Below the pieces are notes generated by a model. That model worked only from the letters and a program-made list of their open reading frames with translations, was not told where the DNA came from and searched no databases. This document shows, piece after piece, positions 28,531 through 40,316 of a DNA stretch of 64,000 bases. The stretch is from Halomonas sp. S3-1-1 (GTDB lineage Bacteria; Pseudomonadota; Gammaproteobacteria; Pseudomonadales; Halomonadaceae), in NCBI RefSeq assembly GCF_023757625.1, contig NZ_JALGBZ010000006.1:1-64000 (forward strand). Direction: 5' to 3'. Both the position numbers and the translations under genes were made by a program. Numbering within the stretch: position 1 is the first letter of the stretch; each line of letters begins with the position of its first letter.

Positions 28531-29037
28531 ATGACGACCCTGCCCGCCTCTCCCTCAGGCCTTGTAACCCCGGATTTATGCGATGCGCACCCGGAGGTAG
28601 CCGTGCTCGACCCGCTGTTCGTGAATCTGGGCGGCGTCGACGCCTTTTTCGGCCCCGTGCGCACGATCAAGTGCTTCGAGGACAACTCGCGGGTCAAGGA
28701 AGCGGTGGCTGAACCCGGCAACGGCGCGGTGCTGGTGGTCGATGCCGGCGGCTCCTACCGCTGCGCGATGCTTGGCGACATGCTGGCGCTCAAGGCGGCG
28801 GAAAACGGCTGGGCGGGGGTGGTCATGTTTGGCTGCGTGCGTGACGTAGATATTCTGGCCACGCTGCCGCTCGGGGTGATGGCGCTGGGCAGCCATCCGC
28901 GTAGGAGCGAGAAAAACGGCGAAGGCCAGCGCGACCTTCCCGTCTCTTTTGGTGGCGTGACCCTTAAACCCGGCCAGTGGCTCTACGCCGATAACAACGG
29001 CATCCTCGTTTCCGACACCGAGCTTGCTCTGGACTAG
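28531..29037 (+). CDS. rraA: ribonuclease E activity regulator RraA
   Basis: This 168-residue protein has the RraA/HMG-aldolase fold signature [26 protein letters not shown]. RraA binds RNase E and slows RNA decay in E. coli; relatives act as 4-hydroxy-4-methyl-2-oxoglutarate aldolases. The length and the [14 protein letters not shown] pattern agree with both. It starts about 47 bases after the acnB terminator. CCAAGGAG precedes the ATG at a longish spacing. Confidence 0.9.
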   Translation: MTTLPASPSGLVTPDLCDAHPEVAVLDPLFVNLGGVDAFFGPVRTIKCFEDNSRVKEAVAEPGNGAVLVVDAGGSYRCAMLGDMLALKAAENGWAGVVMFGCVRDVDILATLPLGVMALGSHPRRSEKNGEGQRDLPVSFGGVTLKPGQWLYADNNGILVSDTELALD

Positions 29038-29108
29038 TCGATGTCCGCTCATCGACGAACGGGCGCGGCGCCCTCGCCGCGCGCCCCATCACTTTGAACG
29101 TATTTGCC

Positions 29109-30986
29109 ATGCAGCCGCTGAAACCGCTGGGCCGTGCCCTTTACCGAACGCTCAAGGACCACTTGAGACCGCTGATCGCTTTTCATCTGCTCTATACGCT
29201 ACTGGCCTCGGCGCTTTTGCTGCCGGCCATCGGTTGGCTGTCGCAGAGGCTTTTGGCAACGCTCAACCGCACCGTCATCACCACCGAGGCGCTGACCGCA
29301 CTGCTCTTTAGCCCGCTTGGACTTTTGACGCTGTCGGTGGGGCTCTGGTTCGCCTTTCTGCTGATCTACTGGCAGCAGGCCGGCATGCTGGTCGTGGCGA
29401 CCCGGGCGCGCAACAACCACTACCAACTGGCCTTCGAGGCGCTGTGGCAAAGCACCCGGCGTCTGCCTTCACTGGCCGGGCTGGTCGTCATTCAGGTGGG
29501 CACGCACCTGTTGCTGCTGGCGCCGTTCATGGTCGCGCTCGCCTGGCTTTTTGACGCGCTGCTCGGCGGCATCGACCTTTACTACCTTCAGCGCATTCGC
29601 CCGCCGGTGCTCTGGTACTTTCTGGCCTGCGCGCTGCCGCTGGTGCTTGCCTGGATGAGCTTGGCCGCTTGGCTTTATCTGCGCTGGATGCTGGCACTCC
29701 CTTTGGTCGCCCTCACCCGCTGCTCGCCTTTATCGGCGCTCAAACAGAGCGTGCCGCTCACGCGAGGCTGGCGCCGCTCGATCGGCGTGGTGGTGCTTAC
29801 GCTGCTGGCGCTGATAGTGGCGCTGCCGGTGCTGGTCACCTGGCTTTTTGACTTGGTCGTCACTCCGCTTCTTTGGTGGCTGCCGGAGCGAAGCGTGGTG
29901 CTGATTCCGGCGATGCTCGCCTACCTCACCGGCTTTGTGCTGATCACGCTGACCATCACCTTTCTCGGCATTGCGCTGAATGCGCTGCTCTCGGCCTGCC
30001 TTTACCAGCAGCTTGGTCGGGGCGAACCGGCGCCTGCGCCCAGCGCGAGTTCTGGCCGCTTCACTTGGGCGCTGGAGCTTGCGGTGCTGTCACTTGCCGG
30101 ACTGCAGGCCTGGTGGATTCTCAACAGCTTCGAGCTGGGCGACAACGTCAAGGTGATCGCCCACCGCGGAAGCTCCATGGTGGCGCCGGAGAATACGCTC
30201 TCCGCGGTGCGCCAAGCGCTGGAGGATCGCGCCGACTACGTGGAGCTCGACGTGCGCCTCACCGCCGACGATGCGGTGCTGTTGTACCACGACCGAAGCC
30301 TTACGCGCCTGACCGGCGACCCGCGCGACTTCGATGAGCTGACCCGCGAGGAGCTCTCCGGCTTCGATGTGGGCAGCTGGTTCGGCGACGCCTTCGCTGG
30401 CGAGACCATTGCCGGGCTCGACGAGACGCTGGAAACGGTGCGCGGGCGGGCGGGGCTGATGATCGATATGAAAGCCGCCCCGGAAAACCAGCAGCGCTTG
30501 GCCGAGGCGGTGCTGGCGGCGCTGCATCGGGAGTCGGATATTCGCTATCGCTGCTGGGCGCGTCAGCCAAGGGCGCTGAACGCCATGAGTGAATGCGGCT
30601 TTCCCAACGCGCTTTTGGAGATGCGCGTGGCAACCATGACCCCCGCGATTGCGCGCTTCATCAAGGAGCAGGCGCCGTCACTCAGAGTGACGCTGCTTGC
30701 TCAGCTCATCCTGCCGGGCACCCTTGACCGGCGCCAGTTCGACGCTCTGGGGCTTCGACACAACCGCATCACCCACCAGGAGATCGAGCTCGCCGCGCGC
30801 TACGGCTACGAAATTCATGCATGGACGGTGAACGACCGCGCTCGGATGTCGACGCTGATCGACTTGGGGGTCGATGCGATCATCACCGACTACCCGGAGC
30901 GGCTCAACGCGCTCAAAAAAGACCGCCAACGCTTGAGCGATGGCGGTCTGATGCTGGTGAAGCTGCGCAACTGGCTACGCGAGTAG
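29109..30986 (+). CDS. glycerophosphodiester phosphodiesterase with N-terminal membrane domain
   Basis: This is a 625-residue protein. The first 330 residues form about six to seven membrane helices (GPDPase_memb-type). The rest is a GDPD catalytic domain with AHRGSSMVAPENTLSA (His352), VELDVRLTADDAVLLYHD and IDMKA. It would hydrolyse glycerophosphodiesters to glycerol-3-phosphate and alcohol. The ATG at 29109 is preferred to the TTG at 29094, though neither has a clear Shine-Dalgarno sequence. A hairpin overlaps its stop codon (30971-30990). Confidence 0.9.
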   Translation: MQPLKPLGRALYRTLKDHLRPLIAFHLLYTLLASALLLPAIGWLSQRLLATLNRTVITTEALTALLFSPLGLLTLSVGLWFAFLLIYWQQAGMLVVATRARNNHYQLAFEALWQSTRRLPSLAGLVVIQVGTHLLLLAPFMVALAWLFDALLGGIDLYYLQRIRPPVLWYFLACALPLVLAWMSLAAWLYLRWMLALPLVALTRCSPLSALKQSVPLTRGWRRSIGVVVLTLLALIVALPVLVTWLFDLVVTPLLWWLPERSVVLIPAMLAYLTGFVLITLTITFLGIALNALLSACLYQQLGRGEPAPAPSASSGRFTWALELAVLSLAGLQAWWILNSFELGDNVKVIAHRGSSMVAPENTLSAVRQALEDRADYVELDVRLTADDAVLLYHDRSLTRLTGDPRDFDELTREELSGFDVGSWFGDAFAGETIAGLDETLETVRGRAGLMIDMKAAPENQQRLAEAVLAALHRESDIRYRCWARQPRALNAMSECGFPNALLEMRVATMTPAIARFIKEQAPSLRVTLLAQLILPGTLDRRQFDALGLRHNRITHQEIELAARYGYEIHAWTVNDRARMSTLIDLGVDAIITDYPERLNALKKDRQRLSDGGLMLVKLRNWLRE

Positions 30987-31000
30987 CCAGCTGTAAAAGG

Positions 31001-32791
31001 CTATTCGCCCATCACGACACCTTCACGACGGGGATCGGCGCCGCCGAAGAGCGTACCGTCTTCCAGCCGGCGAATCGCCTGAAGGCCGCTGGTCAGCTCG
31101 CGCTCGCTAACGTTGTGCCCGCGCTCCATGAGCGAGCCGATGGTGGCCTCGGGAAAGCGCCCTTCTTCGAGCCAGACGTCGCCGCCCAGCGTCACCGCGT
31201 GGGGCAGGTTCAGCGCCTCCTGAGCGCTCAGCCCCCAATCGCGCATGGCCAAAAGCGTACGCGCGGTGTAAGAGATGATCGCGGCGCCGCCGGGGGAGCC
31301 CAGGCTCGCCACGAAATCACCGCTCTCCTGGTCGAACACCAGCGTCGGGCTCATGCTCGAGCGCGGGCGCTTGCCGGGCTCGACCCGGTTGGCCACCGGC
31401 TCACCGTCGACCTCGGGCGTGAACGAAAAATCGGTCAATTCATTGTTGAGCATATAACCGCCGGCAAGCTCGGTGCCGCCGTCGGCCATGATGCGCGAGC
31501 CAAACGCCTGCTCGATGGTGGTGGTCATGGCCAGGGCGTTGCCCTCTTCATCGACGATGCTGATGTGGCTGGTGCCGTACTCGGGCTGGGTCGGCTGGCT
31601 TGCGTAGCTCACCTCGAACTCGCCGGGGTTCCCGGGCTCGGCGTTCTCACCCATGCTCGACTCTTCGATCAACTGGCTGCGGCTTTCCAGATAGGCGGGT
31701 GCCAGCATCGTGGTCCAGTCGCCGCCCGGCGCCTCGACGAAGTCCGGGTCGCCGATATAGCGATTACGGTCGGCAAAGGCGAGCCGTGACGCTTCGAGAA
31801 ACTGGTGGAGCCAGCCGCTGCTGGCCGCCCCGTTGTCCAGCGGCGCTTCGACCATCGGCTGGCTTTCGAGCATGCCGAGAATCTGCATCACCGTTAAATG
31901 CCCCGAGGACGGCGGCGGGAAGCCGCACACACGCCACTGCTGCCAGGGCGTACAGATCGCCTCCCGGTTGACGCTTTCGTAGCCGCTTAGATCCTCGAGC
32001 GTGATCGCGCCGGGGCGCTTTGGGTGGTTTTGCACGCGCGTTACCAGATCCTCGGCGACATCGCCTTCGTAAAACGCGCGGCTGCCTTCATCGGCAATAC
32101 GGCGCAGCACCGCGGCGAGCGCCGGGTTGGTCAGCGTCTCGCCGACCGCGAGCGCCTCGCCCGCCTCGTCATAGTAAAAGCGCGCCGCCAGCGGATCATC
32201 GCGCAGCGCCGGGTCATCGGCCAGGCTCGTGTGCAGGCGCTGGCTGACTTCGAATCCCTCTTCGGCCAGTGTGATCGCAGGCACGAACAGCGAGGCCCAG
32301 TCGAGCTGGCCATGAGCGGCGTGGGCGGTTTCCAGCATCCGTAGAGTGCCGGGTACGCCCACCGAGCGTCCGCTTGCCACCGCGTCCATGAAGGCCATCG
32401 GCTCGCCATCATCCATGAAGAGGTTTTCATCCACCGCCTGCGGTGCGGTTTCGCGGCCATCGAAGGCGCTAACGTTTTCGCCGTCGTAATACATCAAAAA
32501 CGCGCCGCCGCCGATGCCGCTGGACTGCGGCTCGACCAGGGTTAGCACCATCTGCACCGCGATGGCGGCGTCCAAGGCGTTACCGCCGGCCTTGAGGATT
32601 TGATAGCCCGCGTCGGTCGCCAGCGGGTTGGCGGCAGCCACGGCGAATTTCTCATTTGCCCAGCCGGGCTTTTCTTCATAGCCCGACCCTACTTCCGGCG
32701 TCACCGATGGCGTTTCGTAGGTGAAGCCAAAGCTGTAAAGCGGTACCAGCAGCAGGCCGGTCAGGGGCAGCGTTGCCCGTAGTAACTGCAT
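31001..32791 (-). CDS. ggt: gamma-glutamyltransferase (periplasmic)
   Basis: This 596-residue precursor has an N-terminal signal (LLRATLPLTGLLLVPLYSFGF). The autocatalytic nucleophile is Thr407 in PEYGTSHISI, which becomes the N terminus of the small subunit. GIGGGAFLMYY and GSPGGAAIISY are other conserved loops. The enzyme transfers or hydrolyses the gamma-glutamyl group of glutathione. The ATG at 32791 has AGGAG seven bases upstream; the GTG at 32797 does not. CydDC (3-4.7 kb) would supply periplasmic glutathione; a link is speculative. Confidence 0.94.
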   Translation of the reverse strand: MQLLRATLPLTGLLLVPLYSFGFTYETPSVTPEVGSGYEEKPGWANEKFAVAAANPLATDAGYQILKAGGNALDAAIAVQMVLTLVEPQSSGIGGGAFLMYYDGENVSAFDGRETAPQAVDENLFMDDGEPMAFMDAVASGRSVGVPGTLRMLETAHAAHGQLDWASLFVPAITLAEEGFEVSQRLHTSLADDPALRDDPLAARFYYDEAGEALAVGETLTNPALAAVLRRIADEGSRAFYEGDVAEDLVTRVQNHPKRPGAITLEDLSGYESVNREAICTPWQQWRVCGFPPPSSGHLTVMQILGMLESQPMVEAPLDNGAASSGWLHQFLEASRLAFADRNRYIGDPDFVEAPGGDWTTMLAPAYLESRSQLIEESSMGENAEPGNPGEFEVSYASQPTQPEYGTSHISIVDEEGNALAMTTTIEQAFGSRIMADGGTELAGGYMLNNELTDFSFTPEVDGEPVANRVEPGKRPRSSMSPTLVFDQESGDFVASLGSPGGAAIISYTARTLLAMRDWGLSAQEALNLPHAVTLGGDVWLEEGRFPEATIGSLMERGHNVSERELTSGLQAIRRLEDGTLFGGADPRREGVVMGE

Positions 32792-32887
32792 GATCACTCC
32801 TTTGACGTCTCAACGCGTAAACGCCGGCACATCTGAACGGAAAAAACGGGGTTCGACACTCACTCAACAAGATAGCCTATAAAACGC

Positions 32888-32915
32888 ATCCGCCCGGCAC
32901 AATGGCCGGGCGGAT
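32888..32915 (-). terminator. terminator-like hairpin after ppsA
   Basis: A perfect 11-base stem ATCCGCCCGGC/GCCGGGCGGAT with a six-base loop lies 25 bases after the ppsA stop. In the minus direction it is followed by GCGTTTTATAG, a weak T-run. Confidence 0.7.
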
Positions 32916-32939
32916 AGAGGCTCTAAAAAACGTATTGAT

Positions 32940-35318
<2,379 letters not shown>

Positions 35319-35612
35319 GCAACACCCCTTTTTTCGTCAACGGCGAATGTCCACCGCGCCTTGAACCAGGTGACGGGGCAACCCCGCCATGTCGGTCACT
35401 GTCATCGAGCGTGTCACCCTATCACCCGCCCCTCGTATTCGCCATTAGTCTAAGTAACAAGTCACTGAAGGTTTTTTACAACATACCGGCGTTAAAGGGC
35501 TTTCCTGTAGTCGATCGCCTGCGAGCGGCCTTTGGCTTCGCGTTTGCGACACGTTGTGCTGGCGCGGTGAAGCGGTAAGAATAGCGTTTAACTTCACAGG
35601 CAGGAGAACGAC
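35319..35612. other. divergent ppsA-ppsR intergenic region
   Basis: These 294 bases must carry both promoters. I see no confident promoter pair or palindrome. GGCAGGAG is the ppsR ribosome-binding site (about 35600-35607). Confidence 0.4.
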
Positions 35613-36446
35613 ATGAAACGCACGGCGTTTTTCATTTCCGACGGGACGGGCATCACCGCCGAGAGTCTGGGGCGAAGCCTTCTGGCGCAGTTCAGCGGCG
35701 TCGAAATCACGATGCTGACCAAGCCCTATATCGATACCATCGAGAAGGCCCAGGCGCTGGCGGACATCATCGATGCCACCGCCAACCGTGACGGCCAGCG
35801 CCCGATCATCATCGACACCATCGTCGACCAGGACATTCGTGATGTGATCCGCCGCGCTGAGGGCTTCAAGGTCGACGTCTTTTCGACCTTTCTCGAGCCG
35901 CTGGAGCAGGAGCTTGCGACCCACTCCTCCTACAGCGTGGGCCGCACCCACGCCATCGGCAGCGACGACGTCTACATGGATCGCATCCATTCGGTGCACT
36001 TTGCCCTCGATAACGACGACGGCGCGCGCACCCACCAGTATGATCAGGCGGACGTCATTCTTGTGGGCGTGTCGCGCTGCGGCAAGACCCCCACGTCGCT
36101 CTATTTGGCGCTGCAGTTCGGCATCCGTGCGGCTAACTACCCGCTGACCGAAGACGACCTGGACGAGGACGGAAGCCTCAAGCTACCCAAGGTACTCGCC
36201 CCGCACCGCCACAAGCTGTTCGGGCTGACCATCGACCCGCGACGGCTCTCGGCGATTCGCAACGAGCGCCGCCCCAACAGCCGCTATAGCTCGATCGATC
36301 AGTGTGTGCAGGAAGTCGAACAGGCGGCCTCGCTCTACCGGGCGATGAGCATTCCGTTCATCGACACCACGCGCTTCTCGATCGAGGAGATCTCGACGCG
36401 CATGATCGCCGAAACGGGGCTGGCGCGGCGCTTCTCACCGCGTTAA
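35613..36446 (+). CDS. ppsR: PEP synthase regulatory protein (bifunctional kinase/pyrophosphorylase)
   Basis: This 277-residue DUF299 protein has the nucleotide-binding loop [15 protein letters not shown] at about residues 152-166. It inactivates PpsA by ADP-dependent phosphorylation and reactivates it by phosphate-dependent removal. AGGAG lies eight bases before the ATG. The divergent pairing with ppsA is the usual arrangement in gammaproteobacteria. Confidence 0.95.
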   Translation: MKRTAFFISDGTGITAESLGRSLLAQFSGVEITMLTKPYIDTIEKAQALADIIDATANRDGQRPIIIDTIVDQDIRDVIRRAEGFKVDVFSTFLEPLEQELATHSSYSVGRTHAIGSDDVYMDRIHSVHFALDNDDGARTHQYDQADVILVGVSRCGKTPTSLYLALQFGIRAANYPLTEDDLDEDGSLKLPKVLAPHRHKLFGLTIDPRRLSAIRNERRPNSRYSSIDQCVQEVEQAASLYRAMSIPFIDTTRFSIEEISTRMIAETGLARRFSPR

Positions 36447-36466
36447 ACAGCGCGATCGAAAACGCC

Positions 36467-37045
36467 CTACAGCCCCTTGGGCGCAAAGATGCCCGGGGCA
36501 TTGCGCCAGTAGCCCTTGTAGTCCATGCCGAAGCCGAACACGTAGCGATCCGCCACTTCGAGGCCGCAGTAGTCGGCCTTGAGGCCGGGCGCGGCCTTGC
36601 GGTCGTGCTGCTTGTCGACCAGCACCGCAGTCGTGACGCTGGCCGCCTGGGCCTCTTCGCAATACTTCAATATCGCGGCGAGCGTGGCGCCTTCGTCGAG
36701 AATGTCGTCGATGATCACTACGTGGCGCCCGGCCATGGGCACCTCCGGCGAGACGCGCCAGAAAAGCTCACCGCCGCGCAGCTCGTTGCGATAGCGCGTG
36801 GCGTGCAGGTAATCCACTTCCAGCGGAAAGCCCAGCCGCGTCAGCAGATGCCCGGTGGTGATCAGTCCGCCGTTCATCACGCAGTAAAACACCGGCAGCT
36901 TGTCGCCCAGATCCGCAGTGATGGCCTCTGCCATGCGGTCCAGCGCTTCTTCGACCTGCGCCTGGGTGATCAGGCAGTCGGCGTTATCCATCAGTTCGCG
37001 CATCGAATCCAGCGATTCGAGGGCTTCTTTATCGAGTTTGGCCAT
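36467..37045 (-). CDS. hpt: hypoxanthine-guanine phosphoribosyltransferase
   Basis: This 192-residue enzyme salvages hypoxanthine or guanine with PRPP. The PRPP motif is VVIIDDILDEGATL, and the flexible loop and base site lie around YRNELRGGELFWR and VFGFGMDYKGYWRN. The ATG at 37045 has CGGAG upstream; a longer start at 37105 would run through the nagZ terminator. It is close to the hpt-like gene found near nagZ in pseudomonads. Its hypoxanthine could come from the adenine deaminase at 339-1337. Confidence 0.9.
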   Translation of the reverse strand: MAKLDKEALESLDSMRELMDNADCLITQAQVEEALDRMAEAITADLGDKLPVFYCVMNGGLITTGHLLTRLGFPLEVDYLHATRYRNELRGGELFWRVSPEVPMAGRHVVIIDDILDEGATLAAILKYCEEAQAASVTTAVLVDKQHDRKAAPGLKADYCGLEVADRYVFGFGMDYKGYWRNAPGIFAPKGL

Positions 37046-37069
37046 CGTGGGGCTCCGGCGATTGGTAGC

Positions 37070-37103
37070 AAAAAAACGAAGCGCGATCAGCCATCCGCGC
37101 TTC
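37070..37103 (-). terminator. Rho-independent terminator between nagZ and hpt
   Basis: On the minus strand, an 8-base stem GAAGCGCG/CGCGCTTC with a ten-base loop is followed by GTTTTTTTG. It follows the nagZ stop (37143) by 40 bases, so hpt needs its own promoter or read-through. Confidence 0.85.
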
Positions 37104-37142
37104 AAGAGTTAAATGGAAAAGTTGAATCTGGAGCGAAGTGCG

Positions 37143-38159
37143 TTAATCGACGAGCTCGCCAAGCCTTGCATTGGTGCGGCGCCAGCGCTTGAGCGCAGAG
37201 AGCGCCTGAAGATCCGGTCGTGCACGCGCGTAGCGCAGCTTACCAATGCGCTTGTTTTCGAGCGCCTGGCAATTGCCCACCACCTCGAGCGCAGCGTCGC
37301 GATCATTACATACCAGCAGCATGTCGCAGCCCGCCGCCAGCGCCGCTTGGGCGCGATCAACGGGGCCGCCCGCTACGTGGGCCCCGGCCATGGTGAGATC
37401 ATCAGAAAAAATCGCGCCCTTGAAACCGAGCGATTCTCTGAGCATCCCAAGCCAGGCGGGAGAGAACCCGGCCGGGCGCGAATCGAACGCCGAATAGACC
37501 ACGTGGGCAGGCATGACGCCATCGAGCTGGGACGCCAGGCGGGTAAACGGCACCAGATCGCGGGCCTTGAGGTCGGCGAGCGGGCGGGCATCTTCGGCAA
37601 GCGTGAGGTGGGTGTCGGCTTCGATACCGCCGTGGCCTGGAAAGTGCTTGCCGATGGCAGCCATACCCGCCTCGTGTAGCCCCTGGATGAAGCGGGCGCC
37701 GAGCGCGGCGACGTGTTCGGGATCAATGCTGAAGCTGCGATCGCCAATCACGCTCGACACCCCGCTTTCGACATCGAGCACCGGCGCGAAGCTCACGTCG
37801 AGCCCGCAGGCCGCCATCTCCATGCCCAACAGCCAGCCGGTGTCGCTTGCCAGCTGCCCGCCCTGCTCCGGGTCTTCGGCGTAAAGCTCGCCGATGCGCG
37901 CCATGGCGGGCAGGCGCGTCACGCCGGTTTTGATGCGCTGAACGCGCCCGCCCTCCTGGTCGATACCCAGCAGCAGGTCGGGTCGAATGCGGCGGATGTC
38001 CTGGCACAACGCGCGGACCTGCTCGGCGCTTTCGACGTTGCGTGCAAACAGGATCACCCCGCCAACGGCGGTATCGGCCAGAAGCGCTTTTTCGGCGCGC
38101 GTGATAAAGGGCCCTTCGAGGTCGAGCATGACCGGGCCAAGCGGTTGCGTCATCGGCAT
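37143..38159 (-). CDS. nagZ: beta-N-acetylhexosaminidase NagZ
   Basis: This 338-residue cytoplasmic family 3 glycosidase removes GlcNAc from anhydromuropeptides in cell-wall recycling. GPVMLDLEG opens the barrel. IGKHFPGHGGIEADTHL has the general acid/base His, and IFSDDLTMAGA has the nucleophilic Asp. An ATG at 38153 is an equally good start. Its neighbours, an L,D-transpeptidase and psrA, lie upstream. Confidence 0.95.
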   Translation of the reverse strand: MPMTQPLGPVMLDLEGPFITRAEKALLADTAVGGVILFARNVESAEQVRALCQDIRRIRPDLLLGIDQEGGRVQRIKTGVTRLPAMARIGELYAEDPEQGGQLASDTGWLLGMEMAACGLDVSFAPVLDVESGVSSVIGDRSFSIDPEHVAALGARFIQGLHEAGMAAIGKHFPGHGGIEADTHLTLAEDARPLADLKARDLVPFTRLASQLDGVMPAHVVYSAFDSRPAGFSPAWLGMLRESLGFKGAIFSDDLTMAGAHVAGGPVDRAQAALAAGCDMLLVCNDRDAALEVVGNCQALENKRIGKLRYARARPDLQALSALKRWRRTNARLGELVD

Positions 38160-38226
38160 CTATCCAGCAAAACGGGCGCTCATTCTAGTCGATCGCCGCG
38201 CTCAAACAAAACTGGCGGCTCGCGTC

Positions 38227-38745
38227 TCAGCTATGGAGCCAAACCGGTGTACCCGGCACGGCAACGTCAAACACCCAAAGCAGGTCCCGATTTCTCAGGC
38301 GAACGCAGCCGTGGGACGCCGCAACGCCCATTGGCTCATCCGGCGGCGTGCCGTGTAGATAGATATAGCGGCGCTGAGAGTCGACTGATCCGCCACGGTT
38401 GACTCCGCGCTCGAGCCCACAGAGCCAAAGAATACGCGTCAAAATCCAGTCGCGCTCCGGGTGTTGTTCGCCCAAAGCGGGCGTGAAGACTTCACCGGTA
38501 AAGCGGCGCCCGCGAAACACCGCGTTCTCGGCAAGCCCCGCTCCAATCGAGGCGCGCACGTAGTGCCAGCCGCCGGGCGTTTGGCCGCTGCCCTCGTTTT
38601 GCCCCACGCCGTTTTCGCCAGTCGACACCGCGCACTCGTGCACCACGCACGTGCCCTGCCAGGCGCGAAGGCACTGCTCGGTGAGGTCGATTTCAAGCCA
38701 TGGCGCCTCTGCGGGCGGCAGCTCAGCCAGAATGGGCGTGATCAT
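38227..38745 (-). CDS. L,D-transpeptidase (YkuD domain)
   Basis: This 172-residue YkuD-domain protein has the catalytic motif HGTPPDEPMGVAASHGCVRL with Cys147. Such enzymes make 3-3 cross-links or attach proteins to peptidoglycan. No signal peptide is visible at the N terminus (MITPILAELPPAEAPWLEID), which is odd for an enzyme that normally acts in the periplasm. It overlaps the psrA end by 23 bases and precedes nagZ. Confidence 0.88.
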   Translation of the reverse strand: MITPILAELPPAEAPWLEIDLTEQCLRAWQGTCVVHECAVSTGENGVGQNEGSGQTPGGWHYVRASIGAGLAENAVFRGRRFTGEVFTPALGEQHPERDWILTRILWLCGLERGVNRGGSVDSQRRYIYLHGTPPDEPMGVAASHGCVRLRNRDLLWVFDVAVPGTPVWLHS

Positions 38746-39400
38746 GATGGGCCTCCTCGAGCGCCGGGGGCAACGGCGCGTTCATGGCGGAAACGACCAC
38801 CGGGCGCAGCCGGCGCACCAGATCGCGCACCGACACCTGCTCGTTGTACTCCTTGGCGGCGATGTCGCGCAGCGCATCGAGCCCGGAGAGCGTAAAGATC
38901 ACCGTGCCGAGCATGAAGTGCAGCCGCCAAAAGCGCTCAGCATCGGGCAAACCTGGCGTTGCGCGGCGAACGAGCTCGACAAAGCGAGTGAAAACGTCGC
39001 CGTACTGCTCATGGATATAGCGGCGAAGATGGCCCTGGGCCTGGCTGTAAGCGAGCCCCAACAAGCGCATGAACACTTTCAAGCTATTACGCTCGGCCGG
39101 CACGGTCAACACAGTTGTAGCCATGGTTTCGAGCAGCACTTCGAGGGGAATCTCGTCATCGCCGTAGCGGGCGTGTAGCTCGTCCAGCGCTTCGTGAAAG
39201 CGTTGGCTGAAGGGGTCGAGATAGCGCGCGAATACCGCCTGGATCAGCGCTTTTTTCGAGCCGAAGTGGTAGTTCACCGCGGCGAGGTTCACCCGCGCTT
39301 TGCTGGTGATATTACGTAGAGAGGTTTCCGCAAAGCCGCGCTCAGCGAACAGCACCTCCGCCGTATCCAGAATACGCGTGACGGTATCAGACTGCGCCAT
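38723..39400 (-). CDS. psrA: TetR-family regulator PsrA
   Basis: This 225-residue protein starts MAQSDTVTRILDTAEVLFAE, with a helix-turn-helix in SLRNITSKARVNLAAVNYHF. Both segments closely resemble Pseudomonas PsrA, a repressor released by long-chain fatty acids that also affects rpoS. The position between nagZ/ldt and lexA matches the pseudomonad locus. A palindrome of the PsrA type lies just before the gene (39415-39426), suggesting autoregulation. Confidence 0.88.
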   Translation of the reverse strand: MAQSDTVTRILDTAEVLFAERGFAETSLRNITSKARVNLAAVNYHFGSKKALIQAVFARYLDPFSQRFHEALDELHARYGDDEIPLEVLLETMATTVLTVPAERNSLKVFMRLLGLAYSQAQGHLRRYIHEQYGDVFTRFVELVRRATPGLPDAERFWRLHFMLGTVIFTLSGLDALRDIAAKEYNEQVSVRDLVRRLRPVVVSAMNAPLPPALEEAHHDHAHSG

Positions 39401-39414
39401 GGCGCCCTCCAGAA

Positions 39415-39426
39415 AAACGAGTGTTT
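39415..39426. promoter_or_regulatory. candidate PsrA operator in front of psrA
   Basis: AAAC-GAGT-GTTT lies 15 bases upstream of the psrA start. It fits the core of the published PsrA consensus (AAAC-N2-4-GTTT). Self-binding is known for pseudomonad PsrA; here it is inferred. Confidence 0.6.
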
Positions 39427-39552
39427 AAAACATCGCGAAATAGTAGGCCATTAAAACCCCGGGCTCAATCGCCCAAACCCCTGATATGCCCTCTTTTAAA
39501 GGCGAACGGCTTTATAATCCTTGGCTTGAGTCATATACTGGACAGAGGAACA

Positions 39553-39572
39553 TACTGTATACTTAAACACAT
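39553..39572 (+). promoter_or_regulatory. LexA (SOS) box in front of lexA
   Basis: TACTGTATACTTAAACACAT has the CTGT-N8-ACAG layout with one mismatch in the second half site (ACAC). It lies 47 bases upstream of the lexA start. A second, weaker CTGG-N8-ACAT version lies about 20 bases upstream. Confidence 0.65.
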
Positions 39573-39618
39573 ATATTTTAGTCATTTTTCATAGTTACCT
39601 TTTACCCCGGAGTCAGCC

Positions 39619-40293
39619 ATGCCTCGTCCTCTTACCGTACGTCAGCAGCACGTATTCGATTTTATCGTGAAGACCATGAACGAGTACGGCTACCCACCCA
39701 CCCGCGCTGAAATCGCCAAGGCGCTGGGTTTTCGCTCGCCCAACGCCGCCGAAGAGCACCTGCGCGCGCTGGAGCGCAAGGGCGCCATCCGCATTATTCG
39801 CCACACCTCGCGCGGCATCCGCCTGCCCAATCAGGAAGGCGTCGAGGCGCCGGAATCCACCGCTTATGCCAGCGAAAGCATCGAATCCTCGACCATGGGC
39901 CTTCCGATCATCGGTGAAGTCGCCGCGGGCAGCCCGATTCTGGCCGCCGAGCATATCGACCGCTACTGCCCGCTGCCGGCGGAGTACTTCACGCCCAAGG
40001 CGGATTACCTGCTGCGGGTTCGCGGGCTATCGATGAAGGATATCGGCATTCTGGAAGGAGATCTGCTAGCGGTACACCGCACCGAGCGGGTGCGCGACGG
40101 CCAGATCGTCGTAGCGCGTTTGGAAGACGAAGTCACCGTCAAGCGCTTTCGCCGCGACGGCCACCAAGTCACGCTGCACGCCGAGAACAGCGATTTCGCG
40201 CCGATCGAAATCGACCTTCGCACTCAGCAGCTCGATATCGAAGGCGTCGGCGTCGGCGTGATTCGTGGCGGAAGCGGCCAAGCGCTTGGCTGA
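39619..40293 (+). CDS. lexA: LexA repressor
   Basis: This 224-residue SOS repressor has a winged helix (residues 1-65, [26 protein letters not shown]). It has the self-cleavage bond Ala103-Gly104 (EVAAGSP) and the dyad Ser138 (GLSMKD) and Lys175 (TVKRF). The linker between the domains (about 72-93) is longer than in E. coli LexA (202 residues). It has its own SOS box upstream and is divergent from psrA. Confidence 0.97.
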   Translation: MPRPLTVRQQHVFDFIVKTMNEYGYPPTRAEIAKALGFRSPNAAEEHLRALERKGAIRIIRHTSRGIRLPNQEGVEAPESTAYASESIESSTMGLPIIGEVAAGSPILAAEHIDRYCPLPAEYFTPKADYLLRVRGLSMKDIGILEGDLLAVHRTERVRDGQIVVARLEDEVTVKRFRRDGHQVTLHAENSDFAPIEIDLRTQQLDIEGVGVGVIRGGSGQALG

Positions 40294-40316
40294 TACGTTC
40301 TTAAGGCTGTTGTGCT

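Noticed and set aside
30971-30990. Hairpin across the stop codon of the GDPD gene
   Set aside because: Seven-base stem without a T-run in either direction; not enough for a terminator call.
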